Assembly (NCBI GenBank): GCA_024707075.1 | Contig: JANQAK010000001.1 | Location: 1,448,001-1,512,000, forward strand | DNA length: 64,000 bases | Direction: 5' to 3' | Origin: Afipia sp. | GTDB taxonomy: Bacteria > Pseudomonadota > Alphaproteobacteria > Rhizobiales > Xanthobacteraceae | Part shown: in pieces, positions 17,411 to 27,244 of the stretch | How the letters are laid out: every line of letters begins with the position of its first letter | Numbering within the stretch: position 1 is the stretch's first letter | The notes under the pieces: model-generated | The model's input: only the letters and a program-made list of their open reading frames with translations | The model's database searches: none | What the model was told of the DNA's origin: nothing | Program-made: the position numbers and the translations under genes

Positions 17411-17567
17411 TCCCGCCTGACTTGACCTCTACGACGACAGCATCGGCGCGGGCTTCCGCGCCGATTTTGTTTGGCGCTGGGGTTGAACCCGTCTTGCTGA
17501 ACGCCCGTATTTTTGGAACGCTCCTGTCCATCGCCGAAAGGCTCGCGAAAGCGGCAAAGCACTGCTC

Positions 17568-18740
17568 ATGAGCGTGTCAGACGACAGCAGCACGGAAGAA
17601 CGAGGCGGGGACACGTTCTACAGCGCCATGCCGCCTTTTCGCGGCTTCGCCAACCTGATGGACCCGTCGCTGTACCGGCCGGTGCCGGACGGCTGGCTGA
17701 TCGGCGTCGCCGACATCGTGCAGTCCACCAGGGCGATTGCGGACAACCGCTACAAGGCGGTGAACATGGCCGGCGCGGCGGTGATTGCGTCGGTGACCAA
17801 CGCGCTCGACAATCGCGATTTCCCGTTCGCGTTTGGCGGTGACGGCGCGAGCTTCGCGGTCTCGCCGCAGGACGCGGAGCGTGCGCGCGAGGCGCTGGCC
17901 GCCACCGCGACATGGGTGAAGGAGGATCTCGATCTCACATTGCGCGTGGCGCTGGTGCCGATCGGGAAAATCCGCGCGCAGGGCCTCGACGTGCGCATCG
18001 CGCGCTACGCGGCGTCGCCGCATGTGTCCTACGCGATGTTCTCCGGCGGCGGACTGGCATGGGCGGAAGCCGCGATGAAGCGCGGCGAATTCACCGTGGC
18101 GGTGGCGCCGCCCGGCGCGCATCCCGATCTCACCGGACTGTCGTGCCGGTTTTCGGAGATGCCGGCGGAGCGCGGTCTCATTCTGTCGGTGCTGATCGTG
18201 CCCGCGTCAAACGACGGCGCGGCGTTCCGCCGCCTGATCGAGGACATCGTGGCGCTGGTGGAAAAGAGTCCCGGCGCTGGGCGGCCGGTGCCTGCCGCCG
18301 GGCCGCCGTTTCGCTGGCCGGCGCAGGGCGTGACCTATGAAGCGCTGGCACAGCGCGGCGGGCCGCTGGTCGTGCGCCGCCTGCGCGTTCATGCCATGAC
18401 GCTGTTTGTCTACCTCCTGTTTCGCTTCGGCATCTCCGCCGGCGGCTTCGTGCCCAAAGTCTACATGCAGCAGGTGGTGGAGAATTCCGACTTCCGGAAA
18501 TACGACGACGGGTTGCGCATGGTGCTCGACTGCAAACCCGAACTGGCCGATGCGCTGGAGCGCCGTCTGGCCACGGCGGCGGCAGGCGGCATCGCGCGGT
18601 ACGGCCTGCACCGGCAGGACGCGGCGATGATGACGTGCTTCACGTTGTCCGCCTCGCGGCCGGACCACTTCCATTTCGTCGACGGCGCCCGGGGCGGCTA
18701 TGCCTCCGCCGCCACCGCGCTCAAGGCGGCGTTGCATTAG
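17568..18740 (+). CDS. DUF3095 family protein
   Basis: This 390-residue protein matches the DUF3095 family, found mostly in alphaproteobacteria and cyanobacteria. The N-terminal half resembles a nucleotide-cyclase fold in order: DGWLIGVADIVQSTRAI near residues 44-60 looks like a metal-binding Asp region, and FAFGGDGASFAV near 86-97 is reminiscent of the cyclase/GGDEF-type GGD turn. A second family-specific region follows (YRKYDDGLRMVLD-like, near 310). Catalytic activity has not been shown for the family as far as I know. It lies 98 bp upstream of a PAS hybrid kinase on the same strand, so a signalling link is possible. Confidence 0.8.
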   Translation: MSVSDDSSTEERGGDTFYSAMPPFRGFANLMDPSLYRPVPDGWLIGVADIVQSTRAIADNRYKAVNMAGAAVIASVTNALDNRDFPFAFGGDGASFAVSPQDAERAREALAATATWVKEDLDLTLRVALVPIGKIRAQGLDVRIARYAASPHVSYAMFSGGGLAWAEAAMKRGEFTVAVAPPGAHPDLTGLSCRFSEMPAERGLILSVLIVPASNDGAAFRRLIEDIVALVEKSPGAGRPVPAAGPPFRWPAQGVTYEALAQRGGPLVVRRLRVHAMTLFVYLLFRFGISAGGFVPKVYMQQVVENSDFRKYDDGLRMVLDCKPELADALERRLATAAAGGIARYGLHRQDAAMMTCFTLSASRPDHFHFVDGARGGYASAATALKAALH

Positions 18741-18838
18741 GCCTTGAAAATGGGGCCTTTTGAACAAGACTGGGGGACCGGCTGGAACCTTTCCGGGCCG
18801 CCGGCGTTTGGCTCTGTTGACGCGAAAAGGCATACCGG

Positions 18839-20794
18839 ATGGCCGTCGAGGACATGGCTTTGCAGACATTTGGACGGCCCGGCGGCGGGCAGACTGAAGA
18901 GGAGCGCTACAAGCTCCTGATCGAAGCCGTCATCGACTATGCCATTTACATGCTCGATCCGAACGGCGTCGTCGTGAGCTGGAATCCGGGGGCGCAGCGC
19001 TTCAAGGGCTACACGGCGGCCGAGATCATCGGCAGTCATTTTTCCAGATTTTACGTCGAGAAGGATCGCGAGGCCGGGGTTCCCGCGCGGGCGCTTGAGA
19101 CCTCCGCGCGCGAAGGCAAGTTCGAGAGCGAAGGCTGGCGCGTGCGCAAGGACGGCAGCCGGTTCTGGGCCCATGTGGTGATCGATCCCGTGCGGTCCCC
19201 GGACGGCGAACTGATCGGCTTCGCCAAGATCACGCGCGACCTGAGCGAGCGCAGGGCGGCGGAACGGAAGCTCAGGCAAAAGGAAGAGCAGTTCCGGCTG
19301 CTGGTGCAGAGCGTGACCGACTACGCGCTCTACATGCTCGATCCGGAAGGGCGGGTGACAAGCTGGAATCTGGGCGCGGAACGCATCAAGCAGTATCACG
19401 CCGAGGAGATCATCGGCGAACATTTCTCGCGCTTCTATACAGCGACCGATTTGCAGAAGGGCGAGCCGCAACAGGCGCTCGAGATCGCGCGCCGCGAGGG
19501 GCGGTTCGAGAAGGAAGGCTGGCGCGTGCGCAAGGATGGCACGCAATTCTGGGCCAGCGTCGTGATCGATCCGATCCGCGACGAAACCGGCACGATCATC
19601 GGCTTCGCCAAGGTGACGCGCGACATCACCGAGCGGAAGGACACGCAGAAGGCGCTCGAACAGGCCCGCGAGGCGCTGGCGCATGCGCAGAAGATGGACG
19701 CCATCGGACAGCTCACCGGCGGCATCGCGCACGATTTCAACAATCTGCTGACGGTGATTCTCGGCAGTCTCGAACTCGCCAGCAAGCGGCTGCCCGAGGA
19801 CGCCAGGATCGTGCCGCTGATTGCCAACGCGACGCAGGCCGCGCAGCGTGGCGCGGCGCTGACCCAGCGGATGCTGGCGTTCGCGCGGCGTCAGGACCTC
19901 GATCTGCGGCCCGTCGATCTGCCCGATCTGGTGCGCGGCATGACCGACCTGTTGCAGAGTTCGCTGGGGCCGTCGATGCCGATCGAGACGCGGTTTCCGC
20001 TCAAGCTCAACCTGGTCCATGCCGATGCCAACCAGCTCGAAATGGCGCTGCTCAATCTTGCGGTGAACGCGCGCGATGCGATGCCGGGCGGCGGCAGCAT
20101 CGTGATCGCGGCGCGCGAGGAAACCGTCACCGCCGGCTCGGCGGGAAAGCTGAAAGCCGGGCGCTATGTCTGCCTCTCGATGCAGGACACCGGCGAGGGA
20201 ATGGACAAGGCGACGCTGGCGCGCGCCATGGAGCCGTTCTTCACCACGAAAGGCGTCGGCCGCGGCACCGGGCTGGGACTGTCGATGATCCACGGCATGA
20301 CCGAACAGTCCGGCGGACGGTTCGTGCTGAAAAGCCGCAAAGGCGCCGGCACCACCGCGGAGATCTGGCTGCCTGCCGCGAAGCCGGCGAAAGCCGCTGA
20401 CGATGCCGAGCGTTCCGCGAAGGATAATGCCCCTCGCACCCGTCCTCTGGTGGTGCTGGCCGTCGATGACGACGGCCTCGTGCTGATGAACACCACGGTG
20501 ATGTTGCAGGACATGGGGCATACGGTGTTCGAGGCCACGTCGGGCAATCAGGCGCTCGACATCCTGCGGCGCGAGCGATCCGTCGATCTGGTGATTACCG
20601 ACCACGCCATGCCGAAAATGACCGGCGTTCAGCTCGCCTCCGCGATCAAGGCCGAGCGGCCGGGCATTCCGATCATTCTTGCGACAGGTTACGCGGAGTT
20701 GCCGCCGGGCGTGGACACCGAACTGCCCAAGCTCGGCAAGCCGTTTCGTCAGCAGGAATTGATGCAGGCCGTCGCCGCGGCGATTCCGGTGTGA
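18839..20794 (+). CDS. PAS-PAS hybrid sensor histidine kinase with C-terminal receiver
   Basis: This is a 651-residue cytosolic sensor with no TM helices. Two very similar PAS-PAC repeats span about residues 28-140 and 155-267; each contains DYA-x-YMLDP, GEHFSRFY-like and RVRKDG-x-FWA elements. HisKA follows with the phospho-accepting His298 in GGIAHDFNNLLT, then an N-box near 405-413, G boxes DTGEGMD and GRGTGLGLSM, and a receiver domain with Asp588 in LVITDHAMP. The H-box with HDFNN is typical of hybrid kinases that use ATP well but often have orphan partners. No output regulator lies beside it. The PAS repeats look like an internal duplication. Confidence 0.9.
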   Translation: MAVEDMALQTFGRPGGGQTEEERYKLLIEAVIDYAIYMLDPNGVVVSWNPGAQRFKGYTAAEIIGSHFSRFYVEKDREAGVPARALETSAREGKFESEGWRVRKDGSRFWAHVVIDPVRSPDGELIGFAKITRDLSERRAAERKLRQKEEQFRLLVQSVTDYALYMLDPEGRVTSWNLGAERIKQYHAEEIIGEHFSRFYTATDLQKGEPQQALEIARREGRFEKEGWRVRKDGTQFWASVVIDPIRDETGTIIGFAKVTRDITERKDTQKALEQAREALAHAQKMDAIGQLTGGIAHDFNNLLTVILGSLELASKRLPEDARIVPLIANATQAAQRGAALTQRMLAFARRQDLDLRPVDLPDLVRGMTDLLQSSLGPSMPIETRFPLKLNLVHADANQLEMALLNLAVNARDAMPGGGSIVIAAREETVTAGSAGKLKAGRYVCLSMQDTGEGMDKATLARAMEPFFTTKGVGRGTGLGLSMIHGMTEQSGGRFVLKSRKGAGTTAEIWLPAAKPAKAADDAERSAKDNAPRTRPLVVLAVDDDGLVLMNTTVMLQDMGHTVFEATSGNQALDILRRERSVDLVITDHAMPKMTGVQLASAIKAERPGIPIILATGYAELPPGVDTELPKLGKPFRQQELMQAVAAAIPV

Positions 20795-20897
20795 CGTGTC
20801 GTGACGCGGGGATGTCCCGCTTATGACACGACTCGGATATTGAAATGCCGGCCGGAACACCGCACCATCGGGGTCTAATCCGGATGGGCGGGGCGTT

Positions 20898-21797
20898 GTG
20901 TTGGACAGGATTTGCAGCAGCAGGGGCGATCGTCATCGCAGGCTTCGCGCGCGGCTGTTTCGGTTGGCGGGGCCGGTTGCCGCCGTGATGCTGGCTGGTC
21001 TGGCAGTTCTGAATCCCGGACATGCGCGCGCCGAGGAAGAAGAGGACGAAGGCGGCCCCAAGCGGCCCAACATCTATCTGGACTTCAGCACTGCCTATAC
21101 GACCCTGCCGCCCAACACGCTGGCCATCGGCTTCCGCAATTTCGTCTCGCCGATTCCGGCCGCCGCCCAGGTGCTGACACTGAACGCGCCGCTGACGGTG
21201 GACCTCACCGACCGGATCTCGGTCTATGGCGGCGTCAGCTCCAGCGTCTCACGCACCGACCTGACATCGTGGAGTTCGATGACCCTCGATAGCTGGAATG
21301 TCGGCTTCAATGCCGATGTCATCCAGCAGGACGGCGCGATTCCGACCGTGACGGTGATCTCGACCCTGACCCGATCGATCACCAGCGCGCCGGGGCTGGG
21401 ATCGACATCGAACCAGACCGTTGTCGAACTCGACTATGCGCTCGACGACGATGCCACGCGCGGCCTGCTGGCCGGCGGACGGCTGACCAGCGTTTGGGTG
21501 GATTCGGATTTCGTGAAGGTCGAGCCGACCTTCGTCGGCTATCTCGGCGGCTATTATCAGTGGCCGAGCAACTGGAAACTGTCCGGCCGTCTTGGCGTCC
21601 AGACATTCGGCGGCGCCGAATTCGGCCGCGGCCTGATCACGGCGCGGGCATTCACCCAGCCGACCGTGCGGTTCGACCTCGACCGCATGGACGACAATGA
21701 CAATCGTCTCTATGGCGCCGCGCTGGAAGTCGCATGGACACCTGCGCCCATCGTGCAACTGACCTTGCGTACGCCGCTCTATGCGGTGCGCAACTAG
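20898..21797 (+). CDS. Exported protein, probably outer-membrane beta-barrel (hypothetical)
   Basis: This 299-residue protein has an Arg-rich signal peptide (RLFRLAGPVAAVMLAGLAVL, ending ARA) and an acidic linker EEEEDEGG. The rest is built from alternating hydrophobic and polar beta strands: LTDRISVYGGVSSSVSRTDL, WNVGFNADVI, and a terminal strand PIVQLTLRTPLYAVRN. The pattern resembles outer-membrane beta-barrels of the transporter/porin-like type. GTG 20898 is used because it keeps the whole signal peptide; ATG 20988 would shorten it. No function can be assigned. Confidence 0.65.
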   Translation: MLDRICSSRGDRHRRLRARLFRLAGPVAAVMLAGLAVLNPGHARAEEEEDEGGPKRPNIYLDFSTAYTTLPPNTLAIGFRNFVSPIPAAAQVLTLNAPLTVDLTDRISVYGGVSSSVSRTDLTSWSSMTLDSWNVGFNADVIQQDGAIPTVTVISTLTRSITSAPGLGSTSNQTVVELDYALDDDATRGLLAGGRLTSVWVDSDFVKVEPTFVGYLGGYYQWPSNWKLSGRLGVQTFGGAEFGRGLITARAFTQPTVRFDLDRMDDNDNRLYGAALEVAWTPAPIVQLTLRTPLYAVRN

Positions 21798-21799
21798 AT

Positions 21800-22486
21800 C
21801 TAGCCCAACTCGCCGTCGAGAAACGGATTGGTGCGGCGTTCGTGGCCGAAGTTCGAGCCGGGGCCGTGGCCGCAGATGAAGCTGATGTCGTCGCCGAGCG
21901 GCAGCAGCTTGTCCTTGATCGAGCGAATCAGCGCGGCATGGTCGCCGCCGGGCAGGTCGGTGCGGCCGACCGAGCCGTTGAACAACACGTCGCCGACGAT
22001 GGCGAAGCGCATGTCCGTGTTGACGAACACCACGCTGCCCGGCGAATGGCCGGGGCAATGATAGATGTCGAACGTGAGTTCGCCGACCTTGACCTGCTCG
22101 CCCTCGTCGAGCCAGCGGTCCGGCGCGAAGTTGCGCACGCCGCTCATGCCGAAATTCGCGCCGCTCTCGACCACATGATCGAGCAGGTATTTGTCCGCGG
22201 GGTGCGGGCCTTCGATCGGCACCTTCAGCGTGTCGCGCAGTTCCGCCGCGCCGCCGACATGGTCGATGTGGCCGTGCGTGATCCAGATCCGGTCGACGGT
22301 CACCTTGGCCTGCTCGATCGCCGCAAGGATATTCGGCACATCGCCGCCGGGATCGATCACCGTGGCGCGCCTGGTGGCCTCGCACCACAGCAGCGTGCAG
22401 TTCTGCTGGAAAGGAGAGACCGGGATAATCAGCGCGCCCGCCTGTGGGGGTTTTTCGGCGGCTTTGCTCTGGGTTTCATCTGTCAT
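21800..22486 (-). CDS. MBL-fold metallo-hydrolase (YcbL/glyoxalase II-like)
   Basis: This 228-residue cytosolic enzyme has the dinuclear-zinc site motifs HGHIDHVGG (HxHxDH, about residues 66-74), the further His in CPGHSPGSVVF, Asp in IVGDVLFNGSVGRTDL, and the last His in FICGHGPGSNFG. The Gly-Arg-Thr-Asp-Leu pattern is typical of the YcbL group of hydrolases acting on glutathione thioesters or persulfides. The start is ATG 22486 (MTDETQSK); upstream extension to 22576 is open but not family-like. Convergent with the beta-barrel gene, 2 bp apart. Confidence 0.85.
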   Translation of the reverse strand: MTDETQSKAAEKPPQAGALIIPVSPFQQNCTLLWCEATRRATVIDPGGDVPNILAAIEQAKVTVDRIWITHGHIDHVGGAAELRDTLKVPIEGPHPADKYLLDHVVESGANFGMSGVRNFAPDRWLDEGEQVKVGELTFDIYHCPGHSPGSVVFVNTDMRFAIVGDVLFNGSVGRTDLPGGDHAALIRSIKDKLLPLGDDISFICGHGPGSNFGHERRTNPFLDGELG

Positions 22487-22675
22487 GCGGCCACAATGCT
22501 GATTTTTCGCGCCGCGCCAAGCGGTTTCCGTGACATCTTTCGATGACCTACCGTGCGCGCCCGGGTTCCTGCTCAATGGACTTGAGCCGGCTGGAGGACA
22601 TTTCTCTCGAGTAACTATGGTGCGTATGACGATCGCGCAACCGGCGACCGGTTCTGCGGACTGCGCGCTGTGCGG

Positions 22676-25108
22676 TCACGCCACGCGCAGGCGGGGCTTG
22701 CCGCCGGCCTTGACGATCTCGAACGGTTCCGGCCTGCCGACGCCGTAGCCTTGCGCGTAGTCCACGCCGATTTCGCGCACCGCTTCGAGGATGGCGTCGT
22801 TCTCGACGAATTCGGCGATGGTCTGCTTGCCCATCACCTTGCCGATCCGGCAGAACATCTCGACCATGGCGCGGTCGATCGGATCATCGATCATGTCCTT
22901 GACGAAGCTGCCGTCGATCTTGAGGTAGTTCACCGGCAGATGCTTGAGATAGCCGAACGACGACATGCCGCTGCCGAAATCGTCGAGCGAGAAGCGGCAG
23001 CCCAGCGCCTGCAACACCTCGATGAAGCGGGTGGCGTTCTCGATGTTGCCGATCGCGCTGGTCTCGGTGATCTCGAAGCAGATCATCGTCGGCGGAATGC
23101 CGTGACGGGCGAGCCGTTCGCGGACGTAATCGATGAAGCCTTCGTCGCCGAAGGTCGCGCCTGACAGGTTGATGGCGCAGGTCGCGATCGCCGCCGACGG
23201 CCCGCCGCCCAGCCGGCTCTCCAGGATCGTGAAGGCGTGCTCAACGACCCAGCGGTCGATCAGCGGCATCAGGCCGTAGCGCTCAGCGGCGGGAATGAAA
23301 TCTCCCGGCGGCACCAGATTGCCGTCGCGGTCGCGCAACCGCAGCAGCAGTTCGATATGCGAGCCGGTCTGCTTCGTGGTTTGCAGCGGGACGATCTTCT
23401 GCGCGAACAGGCAGAAGCGCTCTTCATCCAGCGCGTCGTGGATGCGCTGGACCCAGGCCATCTCGCCGAACCGGTGCAGCAGTTCGGTGTCGCTTGGATT
23501 GTGAATCTGGATGCGGTTGCGGCCCTTTTCCTTTGCCAGATAGCAGGCGAGATCGGCCGTGCGCAGGGTTTCGTCCTTGGTAGCGCGGCCCTGCGACATC
23601 TGCACGAGGCCGATGCTCGCGGTGACCGTGAACGCACGGTCGTTCCAGACGAAGTTCATGTCCTGCACGGCCTGCCGCAGGCGCTCCGCGACGATCGCGG
23701 CCCGCTCCATGTCGCCGTTTCTCAGCAGGATGGCGAATTCGTCGCCGCCCAGCCGCGCCAGCAGATCCTCGCTGCGCAGATGTTTCTCAAGCGAGCCCGC
23801 GACTTCGCACAGCAGTTTGTCGCCGGCGGCGTGGCCGCAGGTGTCGTTGATGATCTTGAACTGATCGAGATCGAGATACATCAGCGCGTAGGGGGCTTCC
23901 TGATTCTGGTCGAGCCGCTCCAGCGCCTTTTCCAGCCGGTGTTCGAACTCGCGGCGATTGGCCAGCTTGGTCAGGCTGTCGTGCGACGCCTGCCACGAGA
24001 GGCGGGCGATGTATTTCTTCTCGCTGGTCATGTCGTGTAGCACCAGCACGGCGCCTGCAAGCGCGCCCTCCTTGTAGAGCGGCGTTCCCACCATGGAGAT
24101 CGGCACCGACGTGGCGTCGTGCCGCTGGAGCAGTTGCGGGCGCGTGTTGGCGGCGAGATTGTAGCCATCGAGGATTCGCGAAATCTGGCCTTCGACCTGT
24201 AGTCCACTTTCTTCTTCCAGAATCCGGAACAGCGACGTCAGCGGCTGGCCTCTGGCGTCCTGCATCCGGCGGGCGATCAATCGCTCGGCCGCCGGATTCA
24301 TATAGTCCACCTGCCCCTGCGCATTGGTGCTGATGACTGCATCGCCGATCGACGCCAGGGTGATCTGCGCGCGCTCCTTCTCGGCGCGCAGGGCGCGCAC
24401 GATCTTCCGGCGCTGCATCAGGAAATAGCGCGTCATCAGCAGCAGCGCGGCCACCAGCAGTCCGGCGGTGAACAGGTTGGCGAGTGTGAGCACCAGCTTG
24501 ATCTGTCGCGATCCGTTGCCGAGGCTTTCGGCAAAGGCCATCGCTTCGGGCGCGAAGCGCGCGTTGAACTGGTCGATCCGGTCGCGCAGCGAGGCGAGCT
24601 GCTGGGGTGAAACCGGCGTGCCGTTCTGTTCGATCTGGATTGTCTTCGCAAGATCGGTGAGTTCGTCGAGCAGCGGATCGGTATTGATCCAGTGCGCGAT
24701 AGCCGTCTTGAAAGGCGGCAGTTCGCGGAAATAGCGATACAGCCAGATGATGCCGTCGATGTCTTCGGCGTGAATTCCGCCTTGCAGGAAGCCGGCGCGG
24801 GCGGCTGCGAGGTCCGGCGGATTCTGTTCCAGCGCGATGCGCGCCGCACGGTCGCTGAGCGGTCCGGCAATGGCGATCTGGTAGTGCTCATGGTGCCGGT
24901 CGTCGCCGGTCTCGCCATACAGATAAAGGTGATGGACGGCGTCCTTCTGCGCCTTCGACCACAGGCTTTCGCCGCCGACATAGGCGCGCACCGAGGACAG
25001 GATGTTCAGGCTCGTTCCGGCGAGAAAGGCTTGCACCAGAACAATGGCAATGAGGGGCGAGACCAGCCGCAGCAATCGCAGATTCGCAGGTTTAAAAATC
25101 AGCTTCAT
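22676..25108 (-). CDS. Membrane-anchored PAS-GGDEF-EAL cyclic-di-GMP protein
   Basis: This 810-residue protein has TM1 (about 12-38), a periplasmic sensor region (about 40-205), TM2 (about 207-228), a PAS domain (about 245-365), GGDEF (about 375-540) and EAL (about 555-805). The GGDEF motif is intact ([12 protein letters not shown]), so diguanylate cyclase activity is plausible. The EAL signature reads ELL in [10 protein letters not shown]; the other EAL parts, ICFEITET and [15 protein letters not shown], keep the metal-binding residues. Thus phosphodiesterase activity is also possible. The periplasmic domain contains His-rich HHEHYQ. Monocistronic. Confidence 0.9.
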   Translation of the reverse strand: MKLIFKPANLRLLRLVSPLIAIVLVQAFLAGTSLNILSSVRAYVGGESLWSKAQKDAVHHLYLYGETGDDRHHEHYQIAIAGPLSDRAARIALEQNPPDLAAARAGFLQGGIHAEDIDGIIWLYRYFRELPPFKTAIAHWINTDPLLDELTDLAKTIQIEQNGTPVSPQQLASLRDRIDQFNARFAPEAMAFAESLGNGSRQIKLVLTLANLFTAGLLVAALLLMTRYFLMQRRKIVRALRAEKERAQITLASIGDAVISTNAQGQVDYMNPAAERLIARRMQDARGQPLTSLFRILEEESGLQVEGQISRILDGYNLAANTRPQLLQRHDATSVPISMVGTPLYKEGALAGAVLVLHDMTSEKKYIARLSWQASHDSLTKLANRREFEHRLEKALERLDQNQEAPYALMYLDLDQFKIINDTCGHAAGDKLLCEVAGSLEKHLRSEDLLARLGGDEFAILLRNGDMERAAIVAERLRQAVQDMNFVWNDRAFTVTASIGLVQMSQGRATKDETLRTADLACYLAKEKGRNRIQIHNPSDTELLHRFGEMAWVQRIHDALDEERFCLFAQKIVPLQTTKQTGSHIELLLRLRDRDGNLVPPGDFIPAAERYGLMPLIDRWVVEHAFTILESRLGGGPSAAIATCAINLSGATFGDEGFIDYVRERLARHGIPPTMICFEITETSAIGNIENATRFIEVLQALGCRFSLDDFGSGMSSFGYLKHLPVNYLKIDGSFVKDMIDDPIDRAMVEMFCRIGKVMGKQTIAEFVENDAILEAVREIGVDYAQGYGVGRPEPFEIVKAGGKPRLRVA

Positions 25109-25451
25109 TGGACGTCGTGCGCGCCCAAACTCTGCCGCGATGTCATTAAGAGCAGCCGAATTTTGCCCTCATGAGTTGCACAACCCGCCAGATGCGTGAA
25201 TCCGGCGTAAATTTTCAGGCGCGCATTGTGTGAAATGGCCGTCTGCACGGGTGTGCGGGCCGAAACCGGGCCGTTTCATGCGTGATACGGCCGTATTTTC
25301 GGAAAGATGAAGGGAGACGGGGGCGGACGATCGGCGCCGAAAGTGCGTGCCGATGCGCCGAATCGGCTGGCTCCGGTCAGGTCCGGGCCAGCCGTCGCGA
25401 GGTCTGCGAAGGCGGGGGTTCCCGCTTTCGCGTCTTAAGATTGACGAAGCG
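25109..25451. other. Intergenic stretch of 343 bp; only a hairpin seen
   Basis: No credible gene is present. Near its right end GCGAAGGCGGG (25406-25416) pairs with CCCGCTTTCGC (25421-25431) around a 4-base loop, with one G-U pair. It lies 20 bp downstream of the VWA gene stop on the minus strand. It lacks a T-run, so it may be an RNA-stabilising or weak terminator hairpin. Confidence 0.4.
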
Positions 25452-26594
25452 TTACCGTTTGGTTTGCGCCCTCAGCGTGTCTTCCACCGCGCGGTCGAAG
25501 GACGATGTTCGGGTGGGCGCGGTGCTGCGCTTTTTGTCGGCGACGAACGCGTCGCGCTTCTGCACCAGAGCCGCGAGCTTTTCGTTGAGGCTCCTGCGCG
25601 TCTGCGTCTGCTTGTCGATCTCGGCCTTGAGCTGCTCGGGCGTGAGCTTGCGCAACGTGTCCGGCAGTTCGTCGTCCCTGACGCTTGCGACCGTGGTGCG
25701 GCCCGACGCCACGGCGCTGACCAGATCGCCGTCGCCGGTCACGGCTTCGGATGAAACCTTCGCGCGCTTGTTGAGATAGCTCGCCATGTCGGAGGCGGAC
25801 GATGGCGCGGCGGCTGCGACCTGCGAGAGCTGCCGGGTTTTTTCCTCGACGCGCTTCTGGAGTTTCTGCGGCCCGTACGGAATCACGGTGCCGTTGATTT
25901 CTTTTTGCAGGATGATGATGTCGTCGTCGTAAGGCGTCTCGATCACGACAAGCTCGCCGCCGTCCTGCGGGATCGGAATGAAGCGGCCGTCGCCGAGTTG
26001 TGCGATGTCCTGCCAGACCCGTTCGGTGTCGCGGGCGCTGCCGGCCAGCACCGCGTTGACCACGATGTCGCGCTGCTTCGCCACCGCGAGCGTCTTCTGA
26101 TATTTGGTGTCCTGCGCGTAGTCCATGTGCGGCGGCGCATCGCCGACCAGGAACACGATGCGCCGTGCATCGCCGCCTCTGGTCCATTGCAGCTTGTTGA
26201 CCGCCACATCGAGCGCCTCGTTGACGCTTTCCGGCCAGTCGCCGCCGCCGCGCGCTTTCAGCTCAAGCAGATTCGCGTAGATGTCCTGAATGTCGGTGGT
26301 GAGATCGAACGTCCGGGTGACATACTCATCGCCGACGTCGCGATAGGCCACGAGGCCGATGCGGATATCGGCGTCGGGATTGGTGTCGACCACGCTGGTG
26401 GCGATCGACCAGATTTTTCGTTTCGCGCCTTCCAGCAACCCGCCCATCGACCCGGTGGTGTCGAGCACGAAGGCGACCTCGACGGTCGGTCGTGCTGCGG
26501 CTTGCGACAGCGCCGCGGTGACGGGCAGCGCGAGGACGGCGAGCGCGAAGGCGCGGACGCCGGATTTGAATTGACTGGTGATGCGTGATTTCAT
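25452..26594 (-). CDS. Exported von Willebrand factor type A domain protein
   Basis: This 380-residue protein has a signal peptide (AFALAVLALPVTAALSQAAA). A VWA domain spans about residues 35-215, with MIDAS residues in FVLDTTGSMGG (DxTxS), a Thr loop at RTFDLTTD, and VFLVGDAPPH. A charged helical C-terminal region (about 270-360) is rich in Lys, Arg and Glu. VWA domains bind partner proteins through a divalent metal. No MoxR ATPase gene is next to it, so it is not part of a recognisable MoxR-VWA cluster here. Role unknown, periplasmic. Confidence 0.82.
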   Translation of the reverse strand: MKSRITSQFKSGVRAFALAVLALPVTAALSQAAARPTVEVAFVLDTTGSMGGLLEGAKRKIWSIATSVVDTNPDADIRIGLVAYRDVGDEYVTRTFDLTTDIQDIYANLLELKARGGGDWPESVNEALDVAVNKLQWTRGGDARRIVFLVGDAPPHMDYAQDTKYQKTLAVAKQRDIVVNAVLAGSARDTERVWQDIAQLGDGRFIPIPQDGGELVVIETPYDDDIIILQKEINGTVIPYGPQKLQKRVEEKTRQLSQVAAAAPSSASDMASYLNKRAKVSSEAVTGDGDLVSAVASGRTTVASVRDDELPDTLRKLTPEQLKAEIDKQTQTRRSLNEKLAALVQKRDAFVADKKRSTAPTRTSSFDRAVEDTLRAQTKR

Positions 26595-26737
26595 TTTCCC
26601 TCCGGTGATGCGTCGCGACGGTTCACGACAGCGTGATGGTTCCGTTGCTTCGCGTCGCCTCGGGGTCCGAATTGTGTCGGGGCGCGTACAGTTTTGGGGC
26701 TGAGGGGCTTCGGCTTTTCTGCTACCCTGCCGGAATC

Positions 26738-27232
26738 ATGAATTCACCATTTCGCCATATCGGCCAGAGTTTGCCGCCAGATCGCCGCCAGTCCGACACA
26801 GCGCTCGCGATTGCGCGCGGCACGTCCAGGTTCATGAGATCGCTGGGTTTTTCCTGTGTCAGCGAATTGACCCTGCCGTCGGGCCGCCGCGCCGATCTGG
26901 TGGCCATGAACGCGCGCGGCGACATCTGGATCGTCGAGATCAAATCGTCAGTGGAGGATTTGCGCGCCGATCAAAAATGGCAGGACTACCGGATGCATTG
27001 CGACCGGCTGTTCTTCGCCTTCACGCAGGACGTGCCGTGCGAGATCTTTCCGTCCGACACCGGACTGATCGTCGCCGACGCCTATGGCGCGCATCTGCAT
27101 TGCGACGCGCCCGAACACCGGTTGCCGGCCGCGACGCGCAAGTCGATGATCGTGAGTTTCGGATTGCTGGCGGCGCAGCGGATCAGCCGCGTGATCGATC
27201 CGCAGGGCCACGCGAGTCTGGACGAAGGCTAG
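26738..27232 (+). CDS. mmcB: MmcB family DNA repair protein
   Basis: This 164-residue protein of the MmcB family (PF06319) has a PD-(D/E)xK nuclease-like core. Asp in GRRADLVAMNARGD, and Glu and Lys in IWIVEIKSSVEDLRAD, form the putative active site. In Caulobacter MmcB is needed for mitomycin C resistance. The start is ATG 26738 (MNSPFRHIG); earlier in-frame codons are not family-like. I found no clear alphaproteobacterial SOS box (GTTC-N7-GTTC) in front. Convergent with the heme oxygenase gene, 12 bp apart. Confidence 0.82.
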   Translation: MNSPFRHIGQSLPPDRRQSDTALAIARGTSRFMRSLGFSCVSELTLPSGRRADLVAMNARGDIWIVEIKSSVEDLRADQKWQDYRMHCDRLFFAFTQDVPCEIFPSDTGLIVADAYGAHLHCDAPEHRLPAATRKSMIVSFGLLAAQRISRVIDPQGHASLDEG

Positions 27233-27244
27233 AGCGGATAGTGT

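Noticed and set aside
18737-20860. 707-codon open frame on the minus strand
   Set aside because: Antisense to the PAS-PAS hybrid kinase; no recognisable motifs and shadow-type composition.
26595-26737. SOS (LexA) box in front of mmcB
   Set aside because: Two GTTC half-sites are present but not with the 7-base spacing of the alphaproteobacterial box.
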